NCBI GenBank assembly: GCA_944389145.1
Contig: CALXLH010000013.1
Span: 1-37,615 of the forward strand
Reading direction: 5' to 3'
DNA: 37,615 nt
Source: an uncultured Spirochaetaceae bacterium
GTDB lineage: Bacteria > Spirochaetota > Spirochaetia > Sphaerochaetales > Sphaerochaetaceae
Of the stretch, positions 1 through 5,744 are shown one piece after another (the first letter of the stretch is position 1; every line of letters starts with the position of its first letter). A program made the translations under genes and the position numbers. Below the pieces are notes generated by a model that saw only the letters and a program-made list of their open reading frames with translations, ran no database searches and was not told the origin of the DNA.

Positions 1-37
1 GATCAAGGTCGCCCATGATCCTCATTCCTGATTCAAT

Positions 38-69
38 GGGCCGCGTCCGCTCAGGCTAAGACACGGCCC
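38..69 (-). terminator. Hairpin downstream of left GLUG lipoprotein gene
   Basis: Arms GGGCCGCGTC (38-47) and GACACGGCCC (60-69) pair with one mismatch around a 12-nt loop. It lies about 65 nt past the stop of the minus-strand lipoprotein gene, so it may end the cassette transcript. There is no clear U-run, so a role as an intrinsic terminator is uncertain. The same hairpin is at 34277-34308. Confidence 0.5.
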
Positions 70-132
70 GTTCATCAATAATCCTGGAAGATCTGGAAAC
101 TCTCGTTTGCCAAATCGAATTCCCTTAGTCAG

Positions 133-1287
133 TTACGGCTGTCCGATGGCGGACATGTCATCAGCTGTAGCGGAAGCGATTGTTTCCGATACATCAGCAC
201 CAATCACGATGGTATTATCAGAGCCGTATACAGCAGAACCGCTAGCAACGATTGCTGCAGCCTTCGGTTCCGAAGAAGTTGCGTCACAGCTGATCTGAGA
301 AGCATCTGAAAGAATCACATGGTTATCAGAGAACGTCACATTCGATCCGGCATTGCCGCAGATTCCTGCCGCATTCTTGGCTGAAGCAAAAATCTGACCG
401 CCTGCAGAAAGATCCACGGTATTTCCAGAAATCGTAATATCAATCGTTGTACCATGCTGCGGATCATTCTTACTTGCGCAACCTACGATGCCACCAGCAT
501 TGTAGTTTCCGGTATGGTTACCACTCTCGTTTGCCTCGGCATAATCAATTGTGGTATCCGTTGCAAGCACAGCGGTATTCTCAACAAAACAATCAGTGAT
601 GCTTCCACCATCATAGAGCCTGCCTACGACAGCACCCACTCCCTGAGGTCCCATGATCGTTGAATTGATAACTCTGATATGTGAAATCTCAGCCTTCTCT
701 GCATAGCCTACTGCGAAGCCTGCCGTATTCGTATTGGAAACAAGCGTACAGTTCTCAAATGTAAGATTAGAAATCTTAGCTGGGACTGCATCGGTTCCGA
801 CGACTGCGCCGAAGAACCCAACAGGAGTCCCATCTTCCTGAGCCTCTGTAATCGTACCAGTCTCGTCAACAGGATATGAGAGGTTCACATTCCTGAATGT
901 ACTGTAATTCCCATCGAACTCGCCCTTAAAGGCCTTGTAGGTAGCGCTGTCCTTCCTATCAGTAGCACTTCCAAGGAATGAGGCAACGCCATCATTGGTC
1001 TGAGAAACCTTGGAAAAATCATATACTCCATTCTTCAATATGATCTGCTTATCGGAGAAGTCCTCGCCTTCCTCAATCAGCTTACCGATTCCAAGGATCT
1101 CATTCGCGGTGTCAAGTACGAAATATGTCGCATCTTCGTTGTACCAGTTGGTATCAGGCTGGGTTGCATAGATAGCAAGGAAATCTTCCCACTTATCTGC
1201 GTTGTCATTTGCAGCGCTATTGTCACATCCTACAATCACGAGGAGTGCCATAAGCACCACTGCGATCAGGCCGCCTATCTTTCTCAT
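133..1287 (-). CDS. GLUG-type repeat lipoprotein (left cassette)
   Basis: This predicted surface or periplasmic lipoprotein has 384 aa. The N-terminus MRKIGG is followed by a hydrophobic stretch and a lipobox ending VIVGC, with the lipidated Cys near residue 21. The body contains glycine-rich, short-strand repeats such as GFFGAVVG, GFAVGYAE, GAVVGRLYDGG and GGIVGCAS. These are typical of GLUG-motif or right-handed beta-helix surface proteins. It is paralogous to the gene at 34364-35776: signal peptide and overall plan are shared, but the internal sequence diverges and the paralog is 86 aa longer. It is the third gene of the cassette, after the Ig-like lipoprotein and the HTH gene. A GAGGGG ribosome-binding site precedes the ATG. 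The ligand or host target is unknown. The family call is moderate; the lipoprotein call is strong. Confidence 0.85.
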   Translation of the reverse strand: MRKIGGLIAVVLMALLVIVGCDNSAANDNADKWEDFLAIYATQPDTNWYNEDATYFVLDTANEILGIGKLIEEGEDFSDKQIILKNGVYDFSKVSQTNDGVASFLGSATDRKDSATYKAFKGEFDGNYSTFRNVNLSYPVDETGTITEAQEDGTPVGFFGAVVGTDAVPAKISNLTFENCTLVSNTNTAGFAVGYAEKAEISHIRVINSTIMGPQGVGAVVGRLYDGGSITDCFVENTAVLATDTTIDYAEANESGNHTGNYNAGGIVGCASKNDPQHGTTIDITISGNTVDLSAGGQIFASAKNAAGICGNAGSNVTFSDNHVILSDASQISCDATSSEPKAAAIVASGSAVYGSDNTIVIGADVSETIASATADDMSAIGQP

Positions 1288-1321
1288 CTTTTCCCCTCTG
1301 TCCCCTTTCCAGGTTCCATAA

Positions 1322-1343
1322 GGGCCCAGCCTAGGCTGAGCCC
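1322..1343 (-). terminator. Near-perfect palindrome between HTH and GLUG lipoprotein genes
   Basis: A 22-nt inverted repeat (arms GGGCCCAGCCT and AGGCTGAGCCC, one mismatched pair) lies 41 nt past the HTH stop and upstream of the lipoprotein ribosome-binding site. It is conserved at 35811-35832. With no U-run after it on the minus strand, it may be an attenuator, an RNA-processing site or a protein-binding palindrome rather than a terminator. Confidence 0.5.
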
Positions 1344-1384
1344 AAAAGCATAAAATATTCGGAAGAGCTATAACTCTCTTCTAC

Positions 1385-1579
1385 CTATTTCATTCCGTAC
1401 GCCCACGACGTATCACCGCTGGCGTACTTCCGTCTGTAGTCCCTGACGGTGTAGGTGTTGAGGCCGGTTATGGTTGCCGTCCTCTTATACCCGTTCCCCT
1501 TCTCGAAGAGGTCTAGGCACTCCTGCCTCTTCTCCACGGGGATCCTCGGCTTCCGGAGGGACGTAGTGACTTCTTCCAT
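1385..1579 (-). CDS. Small helix-turn-helix protein (left cassette)
   Basis: This 64-aa basic protein resembles the homeodomain-like HTH at the N-terminus of transposases and resolvases. The segment from about residue 17 to 52 (ECLDLFEKGNGYKRTATITG, then NTYTVRDYRRKY) reads as helix-turn-helix with a recognition helix starting near TYTVRDY. It has no catalytic domain and no transposon ends were seen. A strong AAGGAGGAGGAG ribosome-binding site precedes the ATG. It lies between the two lipoprotein genes in both cassette copies. Against the copy at 35873-36067 only residues 19 (Gln/Lys) and 51 (Lys/Arg) differ, while 17 codons differ silently. That shows selection to keep the protein. A likely role is DNA binding within the cassette, as a regulator or recombination accessory, but this is inferred only. 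Confidence 0.8.
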   Translation of the reverse strand: MEEVTTSLRKPRIPVEKRQECLDLFEKGNGYKRTATITGLNTYTVRDYRRKYASGDTSWAYGMK

Positions 1580-1601
1580 CTCCTCCTCCTTCCTGAACGC
1601 T

Positions 1602-1625
1602 TGAGGCCCGGTTTCCCAGGCCTCA
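1602..1625 (-). promoter_or_regulatory. Hairpin in the leader of the left HTH gene
   Basis: Arms TGAGGCC (1602-1608) and GGCCTCA (1619-1625) form a 7-bp stem just upstream of the HTH ribosome-binding site. Both the sequence and the distance are conserved in the right copy (36090-36113). It could stabilise a processed transcript or serve as the operator of the HTH protein. No direct evidence separates these. Confidence 0.5.
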
Positions 1626-1640
1626 GCCCTCGTCAGGATT

Positions 1641-1671
1641 CCTAAGCATACCTGAATAATGTATGCCTAGG
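1641..1671 (-). terminator. Hairpin after the left Ig-like lipoprotein gene
   Basis: Arms CCTAAGCATAC (1641-1651) and GTATGCCTAGG (1661-1671) form an 11-bp stem with one mismatch, 15 nt past the lipoprotein stop. No U-run follows on the minus strand, so termination would be partial at best. It is absent from the right cassette, which instead has the 14-nt palindrome TTGAGTAAACTCAA at 36134-36147 over its stop codon. Confidence 0.5.
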
Positions 1672-1686
1672 CGATTTCAATCAGGA

Positions 1687-3090
1687 TTAATTTGCCTTAG
1701 TAGCAACCGTCACGGTCTTTGCCCACTCAGGATGATCAATCGGCGTGATAGTGATATCAATCGGGGCTCCAGGCATCCTGTTGTCAGAAGAGACTTCTTC
1801 AGGAGTGATATTGTAGCCATCGGTCTTGCCATTGAAGGTAAGCTCCTTCGTAGAATCAGTACCATCAGTAAGCTTGTAAACGACCTTAAGGCCAGCTCCA
1901 CTTGCAGATACATCAGCTGCTGTAACTTCCTCAGTGTCTGCACTGTAATCAGTGTCAAGAGCATACTTGAAAGTTCCAACAGTAATGGTTATTCCTGCAG
2001 GGACATTCTCAACAACTTCAATATCCCTAGAAGAAACGGCATCAGTTGTGAATCCAGAAACAACATCAGTCGTTCCTTCATAAGAAGCCCAAAGCTTGAT
2101 GCTGTTACCAGAGACGCTTGTAAACTTAAGCTGTGTAAGATCGCTCATCGTTACAGTAGAAGTCTTGGTACCGTCAGCCGTAAGAGCTACTTTTACACTT
2201 GCCGCAGTTGTTGCCGCTCCAGTCTGCCCATTGACCATGTTAGCAAGGACTGCGATAGGAGCCTTTGCACCGATCGATGCAGCTGCAGGAGTCGCGTCCT
2301 CTGCATAATAGATTACATAATCATCATCGATATCAAAGTAGATAGATGTAATCAGATTCTTCTCATACTTGGCATCGAATGTTGTAGTCGCAGGGGTTGC
2401 ATCCTTCGTCGAAACCTGAACAACAACCTTATCACCAGCGGTATAGTCAGTCATAGCTGCTGTTGCGCTCTTCCAGCCAGCAAGATCAATAGCTTCAAAT
2501 TCGTCATTATCTGCATCGATATAACCGAGAGCTACATCGTAAGCATCCTCATCAAGAACCTTAGTCTCAGTACCGTTGTAGGTAGCGGTAACAACGAGTC
2601 CGGCCTTGCTGACAGTCATGAACTTACCATACTTCTCATCCGTAACAGCCGTTACACCAGCAAGATTCGCATCGCCATCCATTGCTACGATGTTGTAGTA
2701 TGTCTTCACAACATCATCAGCAGTCGCATCAACGGTGATCTTATCGATCTCATAAACAGTCACAGGCACCGTGATCGCAGGAACAGAGACAACACCAGCA
2801 TATGTGAATCCGGTCTTATCCATGTCCTTGGTAAGCACGACGTCAGAAGAGAACAGGGAAGAAGCCATGTTCTCGATCACGACATTGCCAGCTGCATCAT
2901 AGCCGGTGAACGTATAGTCTGCCGGATCGGCCTTCTCACCCTCAAGGTAGACGACATCGCCCTTGGCGGTGGCTTCGATATAAGCAACATCGAGCTGGCT
3001 AGCAGCGCCAGAATTAGCAGTGCTGTTGTCGCAAGCCGCGAAGCCGAATACGACGGCAAGAGCAAGCATTGCAATCATCAACTTTCTCAT
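1687..3090 (-). CDS. Ig-like (Big_3-type) repeat lipoprotein (left cassette)
   Basis: This 467-aa exported lipoprotein has an N-terminal MRKLMIAMLAL hydrophobic run and a lipobox ending GFAAC (Cys near residue 20), then a Ser/Asn/Gly linker. The body consists of repeated beta-rich segments with patterns such as ITVDATADDVVKTYYN and LVVTATYNGTETKVLDEDAY. These are reminiscent of bacterial Ig-like (Big_3-type) domains. It is Thr/Ala/Val/Asp rich and nearly Cys-free after the lipidated residue. The start at 3090 was chosen over an upstream in-frame ATG at 3156. A GGAGG site precedes it, the signal peptide begins there, and the upstream codons cover the promoter. It is the first gene of the cassette and is probably surface exposed. 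The paralog at 36144-37490 shares the export signal but has a different body. Confidence 0.85.
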   Translation of the reverse strand: MRKLMIAMLALAVVFGFAACDNSTANSGAASQLDVAYIEATAKGDVVYLEGEKADPADYTFTGYDAAGNVVIENMASSLFSSDVVLTKDMDKTGFTYAGVVSVPAITVPVTVYEIDKITVDATADDVVKTYYNIVAMDGDANLAGVTAVTDEKYGKFMTVSKAGLVVTATYNGTETKVLDEDAYDVALGYIDADNDEFEAIDLAGWKSATAAMTDYTAGDKVVVQVSTKDATPATTTFDAKYEKNLITSIYFDIDDDYVIYYAEDATPAAASIGAKAPIAVLANMVNGQTGAATTAASVKVALTADGTKTSTVTMSDLTQLKFTSVSGNSIKLWASYEGTTDVVSGFTTDAVSSRDIEVVENVPAGITITVGTFKYALDTDYSADTEEVTAADVSASGAGLKVVYKLTDGTDSTKELTFNGKTDGYNITPEEVSSDNRMPGAPIDITITPIDHPEWAKTVTVATKAN

Positions 3091-3125
3091 CTTAAAAATC
3101 CTCCGAATGAATCTTTGATGCACTA

Positions 3126-3156
3126 AGCCTACCCCCCCCCCGTAGGCTTTTGTCAA
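3126..3156 (-). promoter_or_regulatory. Promoter with G-tract spacer, left cassette
   Basis: On the minus strand a perfect TTGACA -35 (3151-3156) and a TAGGCT -10 (3126-3131) flank a 19-nt spacer. The spacer consists of AAAGCCTAC plus ten G. The AT-rich sequence upstream of the -35 is also conserved with the right copy. The lipoprotein start codon lies 35 nt past the -10. Since 17 nt is the sigma-70 optimum, slippage in the tract would tune promoter strength; this last point is inference. Confidence 0.8.
3132..3141 (-). repeat. Homopolymeric G10 tract inside the promoter spacer
   Basis: Ten consecutive C are read on the plus strand (G on the coding strand), flanked by the inverted heptamers AGCCTAC and GTAGGCT. 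The equivalent tract at 37532-37540 has nine. It is a simple-sequence repeat prone to slipped-strand mispairing. Confidence 0.9.
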
Positions 3157-3291
3157 GAGGTATTTTCACTTTTTATCGCTTTTATGATGATTGGTGCGTC
3201 AGGGACTATCTTCTTTGCTATTAAGGAATTGGCTTTATTTTAGCGGATTGATGTAACCTTTTTCGGGTTCGTTGGTTATGGTTTGTTTGAT

Positions 3292-3315
3292 GCAGGAGCC
3301 TTTGAAGGCCCCTGC
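3292..3315 (-). terminator. Hairpin after the 279-aa lipoprotein gene
   Basis: Arms GCAGGAGCC (3292-3300) and GGCCCCTGC (3307-3315) lie just past the minus-strand stop at 3322. They pair fully in minus-strand RNA if one G-U wobble is allowed, around a 6-nt loop. No U-run follows. The rest of 3157-3291 shows only AT-rich sequence upstream of the cassette promoter. Confidence 0.55.
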
Positions 3316-3321
3316 TCTCAG

Positions 3322-4161
3322 TCAGTCCTCATTAAGCTCAAGCATCACCTGAACCTCATCGGTTATGCTGAATATGGAGAATATGCCGATGATGATGGCC
3401 GTAAGGACCGGAGAACGGCCGAGGGAAGAGCCAAGGTTGATCATCGCCGCGGCTATAGCCCAGGAGGCAGATGGCACGGTGACGACATCCTCAAGCCAGG
3501 TCTCGAATGACTCATCCAGCTCCCTGTCCAGCTTGTAATGCTCTATTATCGTGAGGATGGTAGTGGAGACGACGCCTGCAGCCACGGCAACCGCGGCAGC
3601 TGCCGTTATCTTCCCCCAGAAGACAAGCTCAGGGACGAATGCATACACGACCGCTGCGGTAAGGAGGACCGCTGTCTTTATGACAAGGGCCTTCAGGGCG
3701 GCAACGAACTCCTCCTGCTCGTCTGGCGTAAGCATCCTGGACAGAGGCATCATCTCCTTCAGCAGCCTTGCCTCATACCCCTCCACGTCACTGCGTATCC
3801 TATCGAGCTCAGAGGCAGGAACGAGCGGGGACGCGGCCTCAAGCACATCATCGATGGACTCGAAGCGCTCTGTCTCCAGGCAGAACGCAAGATATTCCTC
3901 TCCCCCATCCTCTCCTAGCGCCCTCGCCGCTATCTCATAGCCATCGAGTCCGGTTATATCCTCTCCTTCAGGGATATCATCGGCAATCGCCTGGCGTACC
4001 ACCTTGATATTCTCATCGATCAGCCTGCCTGCCGTCGATACCAGCTGACGAGGATCGGCCTGCCCCGGACCCGTCACCGGCATAGAGCAGGAGACGATCA
4101 GCGTCACGGCTGCCAGGATAAGCACCACGCCCCTGTTCATCAGCTCTTTCAGTCTTACCAT
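3322..4161 (-). CDS. Lipoprotein with hydrophobic C-terminal half
   Basis: This 279-aa protein has an N-terminal hydrophobic run and a lipobox LIVSC (Cys25). It therefore appears to be a lipoprotein. Residues about 30-150 are acidic and helical. Residues about 160-205 and 230-265 contain long hydrophobic, Ala/Ile/Val-rich stretches that may be membrane segments, which is unusual for a lipoprotein. An AAAGGAGG site 5 nt before the ATG supports the start. It lies 11 nt after the small outer-membrane protein gene on the same strand, so the two are probably co-transcribed. I do not recognise a family and assign no function beyond the envelope location. Confidence 0.7.
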   Translation of the reverse strand: MVRLKELMNRGVVLILAAVTLIVSCSMPVTGPGQADPRQLVSTAGRLIDENIKVVRQAIADDIPEGEDITGLDGYEIAARALGEDGGEEYLAFCLETERFESIDDVLEAASPLVPASELDRIRSDVEGYEARLLKEMMPLSRMLTPDEQEEFVAALKALVIKTAVLLTAAVVYAFVPELVFWGKITAAAAVAVAAGVVSTTILTIIEHYKLDRELDESFETWLEDVVTVPSASWAIAAAMINLGSSLGRSPVLTAIIIGIFSIFSITDEVQVMLELNED

Positions 4162-4172
4162 TGATTCCTCCT

Positions 4173-4679
4173 TTAGAATGTGAATCCTGTCATCAGGGAT
4201 ATCCTGAACCGAGAGTATTGCGGCACGGCCTGCGAGAGGACGGAGAGCCTTCCCTCTTCCGAGGAGAAGGCATCGGTTATCGATATCCTTGGCTCAATGA
4301 AGAAATGAGGAAGATCGAAGGTCCAGCCTACCGAGGCCTCCGAGAACAGGAGCAGCGGATCCTCTGGGGCTTCCAGGCCCCAGAAGTACCCAGCTCGAAG
4401 GAGGGACACGGATGCAAAGAAGCCGTATCCCTCGAACGGGTAGACCGAGACGGCCAGCCCTGTCTCGATGAAATCAAGCTCGTGGCTCATCGAATGCGAG
4501 TAACGGAGAGGGATGGATACCCTCACTTCGGAAAAGCGGTACGAGAACTCACCGTCGACCCGCACTGCAGGATAGAAGAAGGAATCGGCACACCTTAGAT
4601 CAATGCCGACCCGGAAGGCCGATGCCGATGCATGGCACGCCGCTATCATGATGATCGATAGGACCACGAGCTTTCTCAT
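4173..4679 (-). CDS. Small outer-membrane beta-barrel-like protein
   Basis: This 168-aa protein has a signal peptide (MRKLVVLSIIMIAACHASASA) and then alternating hydrophobic and polar strands rich in Phe and Tyr. It ends in FRISLMTGFTF, a C-terminal aromatic residue typical of outer-membrane barrels. The length fits a barrel of about eight strands. It could be an adhesin-like or small porin-like barrel, but no specific family is recognisable. The ATG at 4679 lacks a good ribosome-binding site (TAGCCTAGAGCC upstream), so the start is the weaker part of the call. It sits just upstream of the 279-aa lipoprotein gene, perhaps as a two-gene envelope unit. Confidence 0.65.
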   Translation of the reverse strand: MRKLVVLSIIMIAACHASASAFRVGIDLRCADSFFYPAVRVDGEFSYRFSEVRVSIPLRYSHSMSHELDFIETGLAVSVYPFEGYGFFASVSLLRAGYFWGLEAPEDPLLLFSEASVGWTFDLPHFFIEPRISITDAFSSEEGRLSVLSQAVPQYSRFRISLMTGFTF

Positions 4680-4755
4680 GGCTCTAGGCTAATGCAGCGT
4701 ATCACCCGGCATAAGGTCGCAATGCGGCCATCTTGGCAGAGTCCGTCTGGACGCC

Positions 4756-5241
4756 CTATTCCTCCGGCCAGCCCAGGGCCGCGCGGAAGCGGCCCTCCTC
4801 CTTCGCTATGGAGCGGGAAGCGAACTTCACCTCCTGGCTCTCCCCGGAGAGCGAGAGGATTATGCCGTTATGCCAGTCATCCACCTTCTTTAGCGTGTAT
4901 CCCTCTATCTCAGGCACGAAGCATGACCAGGCAGGGCGCACCCCGCCCTTGGCGCCCTTTCTCGCATAGAAGACGATCTCGCTCTGCGTCACTGCCAACG
5001 CGCCCGGGGTAAGGCTCGTGCCATCCTTTGAGACAAGGGATGCGCGGAATGAGAAGAAGCCAGACTCTCCCCTGGCCTTCTCAAGCATCCGCCTCGTGAC
5101 AAGCGACGTGGTCACATAGTAGAGCGCAAGGAGGACCGCAACAGGGATCATCAGCGGCCATACGATGATGCCCCTGAATGATATCAGATAGACGAAGACG
5201 CCGAAGAGAGCGAGTATCGCAAGCAGTATCGCACGGCTCAT
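4756..5241 (-). CDS. Small membrane protein with C-terminal soluble domain
   Basis: This uncharacterised 161-aa protein has two adjacent transmembrane segments at about residues 5-22 and 27-47. A cytoplasmic-looking beta-rich domain of about 100 residues follows (GTSLTPGALAVTQSEIVFYA, then HNGIILSL) and resembles a PH/GRAM-like fold in style only. Its ATG overlaps the stop of the upstream EIIA gene by 4 nt, so the two are translationally coupled. That pairing suggests it works with, or is regulated alongside, the PTS-like protein. No enzyme motif was seen. Confidence 0.65.
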   Translation of the reverse strand: MSRAILLAILALFGVFVYLISFRGIIVWPLMIPVAVLLALYYVTTSLVTRRMLEKARGESGFFSFRASLVSKDGTSLTPGALAVTQSEIVFYARKGAKGGVRPAWSCFVPEIEGYTLKKVDDWHNGIILSLSGESQEVKFASRSIAKEEGRFRAALGWPEE

Positions 5242-5654
5242 GAGAGGAAGACCTCCTCAACCTCGGCCTCGCTCCTGGCTGAAAGCACGGCATTCCTTCC
5301 CTTCTCCGTCGATACAGCCGACACAAGGCGGGAGAGAAGCTCCACATCGGAGCTGGTCTCGCTCTCCGGAAGGAGGATCATCATTATTATCGATACAGGG
5401 GTTCCCGAATAATCCACTCCGCAGCGGCTGATGCCCACGATGACCTCGGCTGCTGAAATCCCTGGGATCTTCGCATGGGGCACGGCGACGGAGCTGCCGA
5501 TCGCGGTGCTTCCCTGCCCCTCACGGCGAAGGAGCGCATCAAGAGCCGCCGCATCACCTTCCAGGCCTGCATGAGACAGGAGCTCGGAAAGGGAGCCTTC
5601 CATATCAACGGCCTGCATTTCCATGACAACGCTGAAGTTGATTGCTTCACTCAT
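5238..5654 (-). CDS. PTS EIIA type 2 (fructose/nitrogen-PTS-like) protein
   Basis: This 138-aa single-domain EIIA belongs to the mannitol/fructose/PtsN class. The phosphorylatable histidine is His60 in the motif SSVAVPHAKI, followed by VIVGISRCGVDYSG, VSIIMMILLPE and the C-terminal helices typical of the fold. Proteins of this class accept phosphate from HPr or EI-Ntr. They either feed a sugar permease or act as regulators. No EIIB or EIIC gene is nearby, so a regulatory (PtsN-like) role is more likely than transport. The start codon has no Shine-Dalgarno sequence, and a -10-like TAGAAT ends only 7 nt before the ATG. It overlaps the next membrane-protein gene by 4 nt. Confidence 0.8.
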   Translation of the reverse strand: MSEAINFSVVMEMQAVDMEGSLSELLSHAGLEGDAAALDALLRREGQGSTAIGSSVAVPHAKIPGISAAEVIVGISRCGVDYSGTPVSIIMMILLPESETSSDVELLSRLVSAVSTEKGRNAVLSARSEAEVEEVFLS

Positions 5655-5661
5655 GATCGGG

Positions 5662-5690
5662 ATTCTATAGGAATATCGAGGATTTGTCAG
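5662..5690 (-). promoter_or_regulatory. Candidate promoter for EIIA gene, possibly leaderless
   Basis: On the minus strand CTGACA (5685-5690) and TAGAAT (5662-5667) are separated by 17 nt. Transcription would start at or next to the ATG at 5654, consistent with the absence of a ribosome-binding site. Confidence 0.45.
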
Positions 5691-5744
5691 CGAACGTTGG
5701 CAAAATGGACGGCTCAGGGCGTATAGGGGTTAAAGGAGAAGCAT

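Larger units (their letters stand above)
1..3217 (-). repeat. Left copy of duplicated three-gene lipoprotein/HTH cassette
   Basis: This stretch is a diverged direct copy of 34240-37615. Bases 1-132 match 34240-34371 with one visible mismatch. The signal-peptide coding parts, the HTH gene, the inter-gene hairpins and the promoter are all shared. The lipoprotein bodies between those conserved blocks are clearly different in sequence and length. An 83-nt stretch covering the start of the Ig-like lipoprotein (3008-3090 versus 37408-37490) appears identical. The copy is truncated by the window start. Confidence 0.93.

Noticed and set aside
1385-1579. The HTH gene as part of an insertion sequence
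   Set aside because: There is no catalytic transposase gene, terminal inverted repeats or target duplication around it, and both copies sit at the same place in an operon.
1663-3126. 487-codon plus-strand frame opposite the left Ig-like lipoprotein
   Set aside because: The encoded sequence is Ser/Arg/Ile/Cys-rich nonsense. The minus strand has the signal peptide, ribosome-binding site and paralog.
3132-3141. G-tract length difference as a sequencing error
   Set aside because: It cannot be excluded from one sequence, but the position in the promoter spacer of both copies, and the conserved flanks, argue for a real variable tract.
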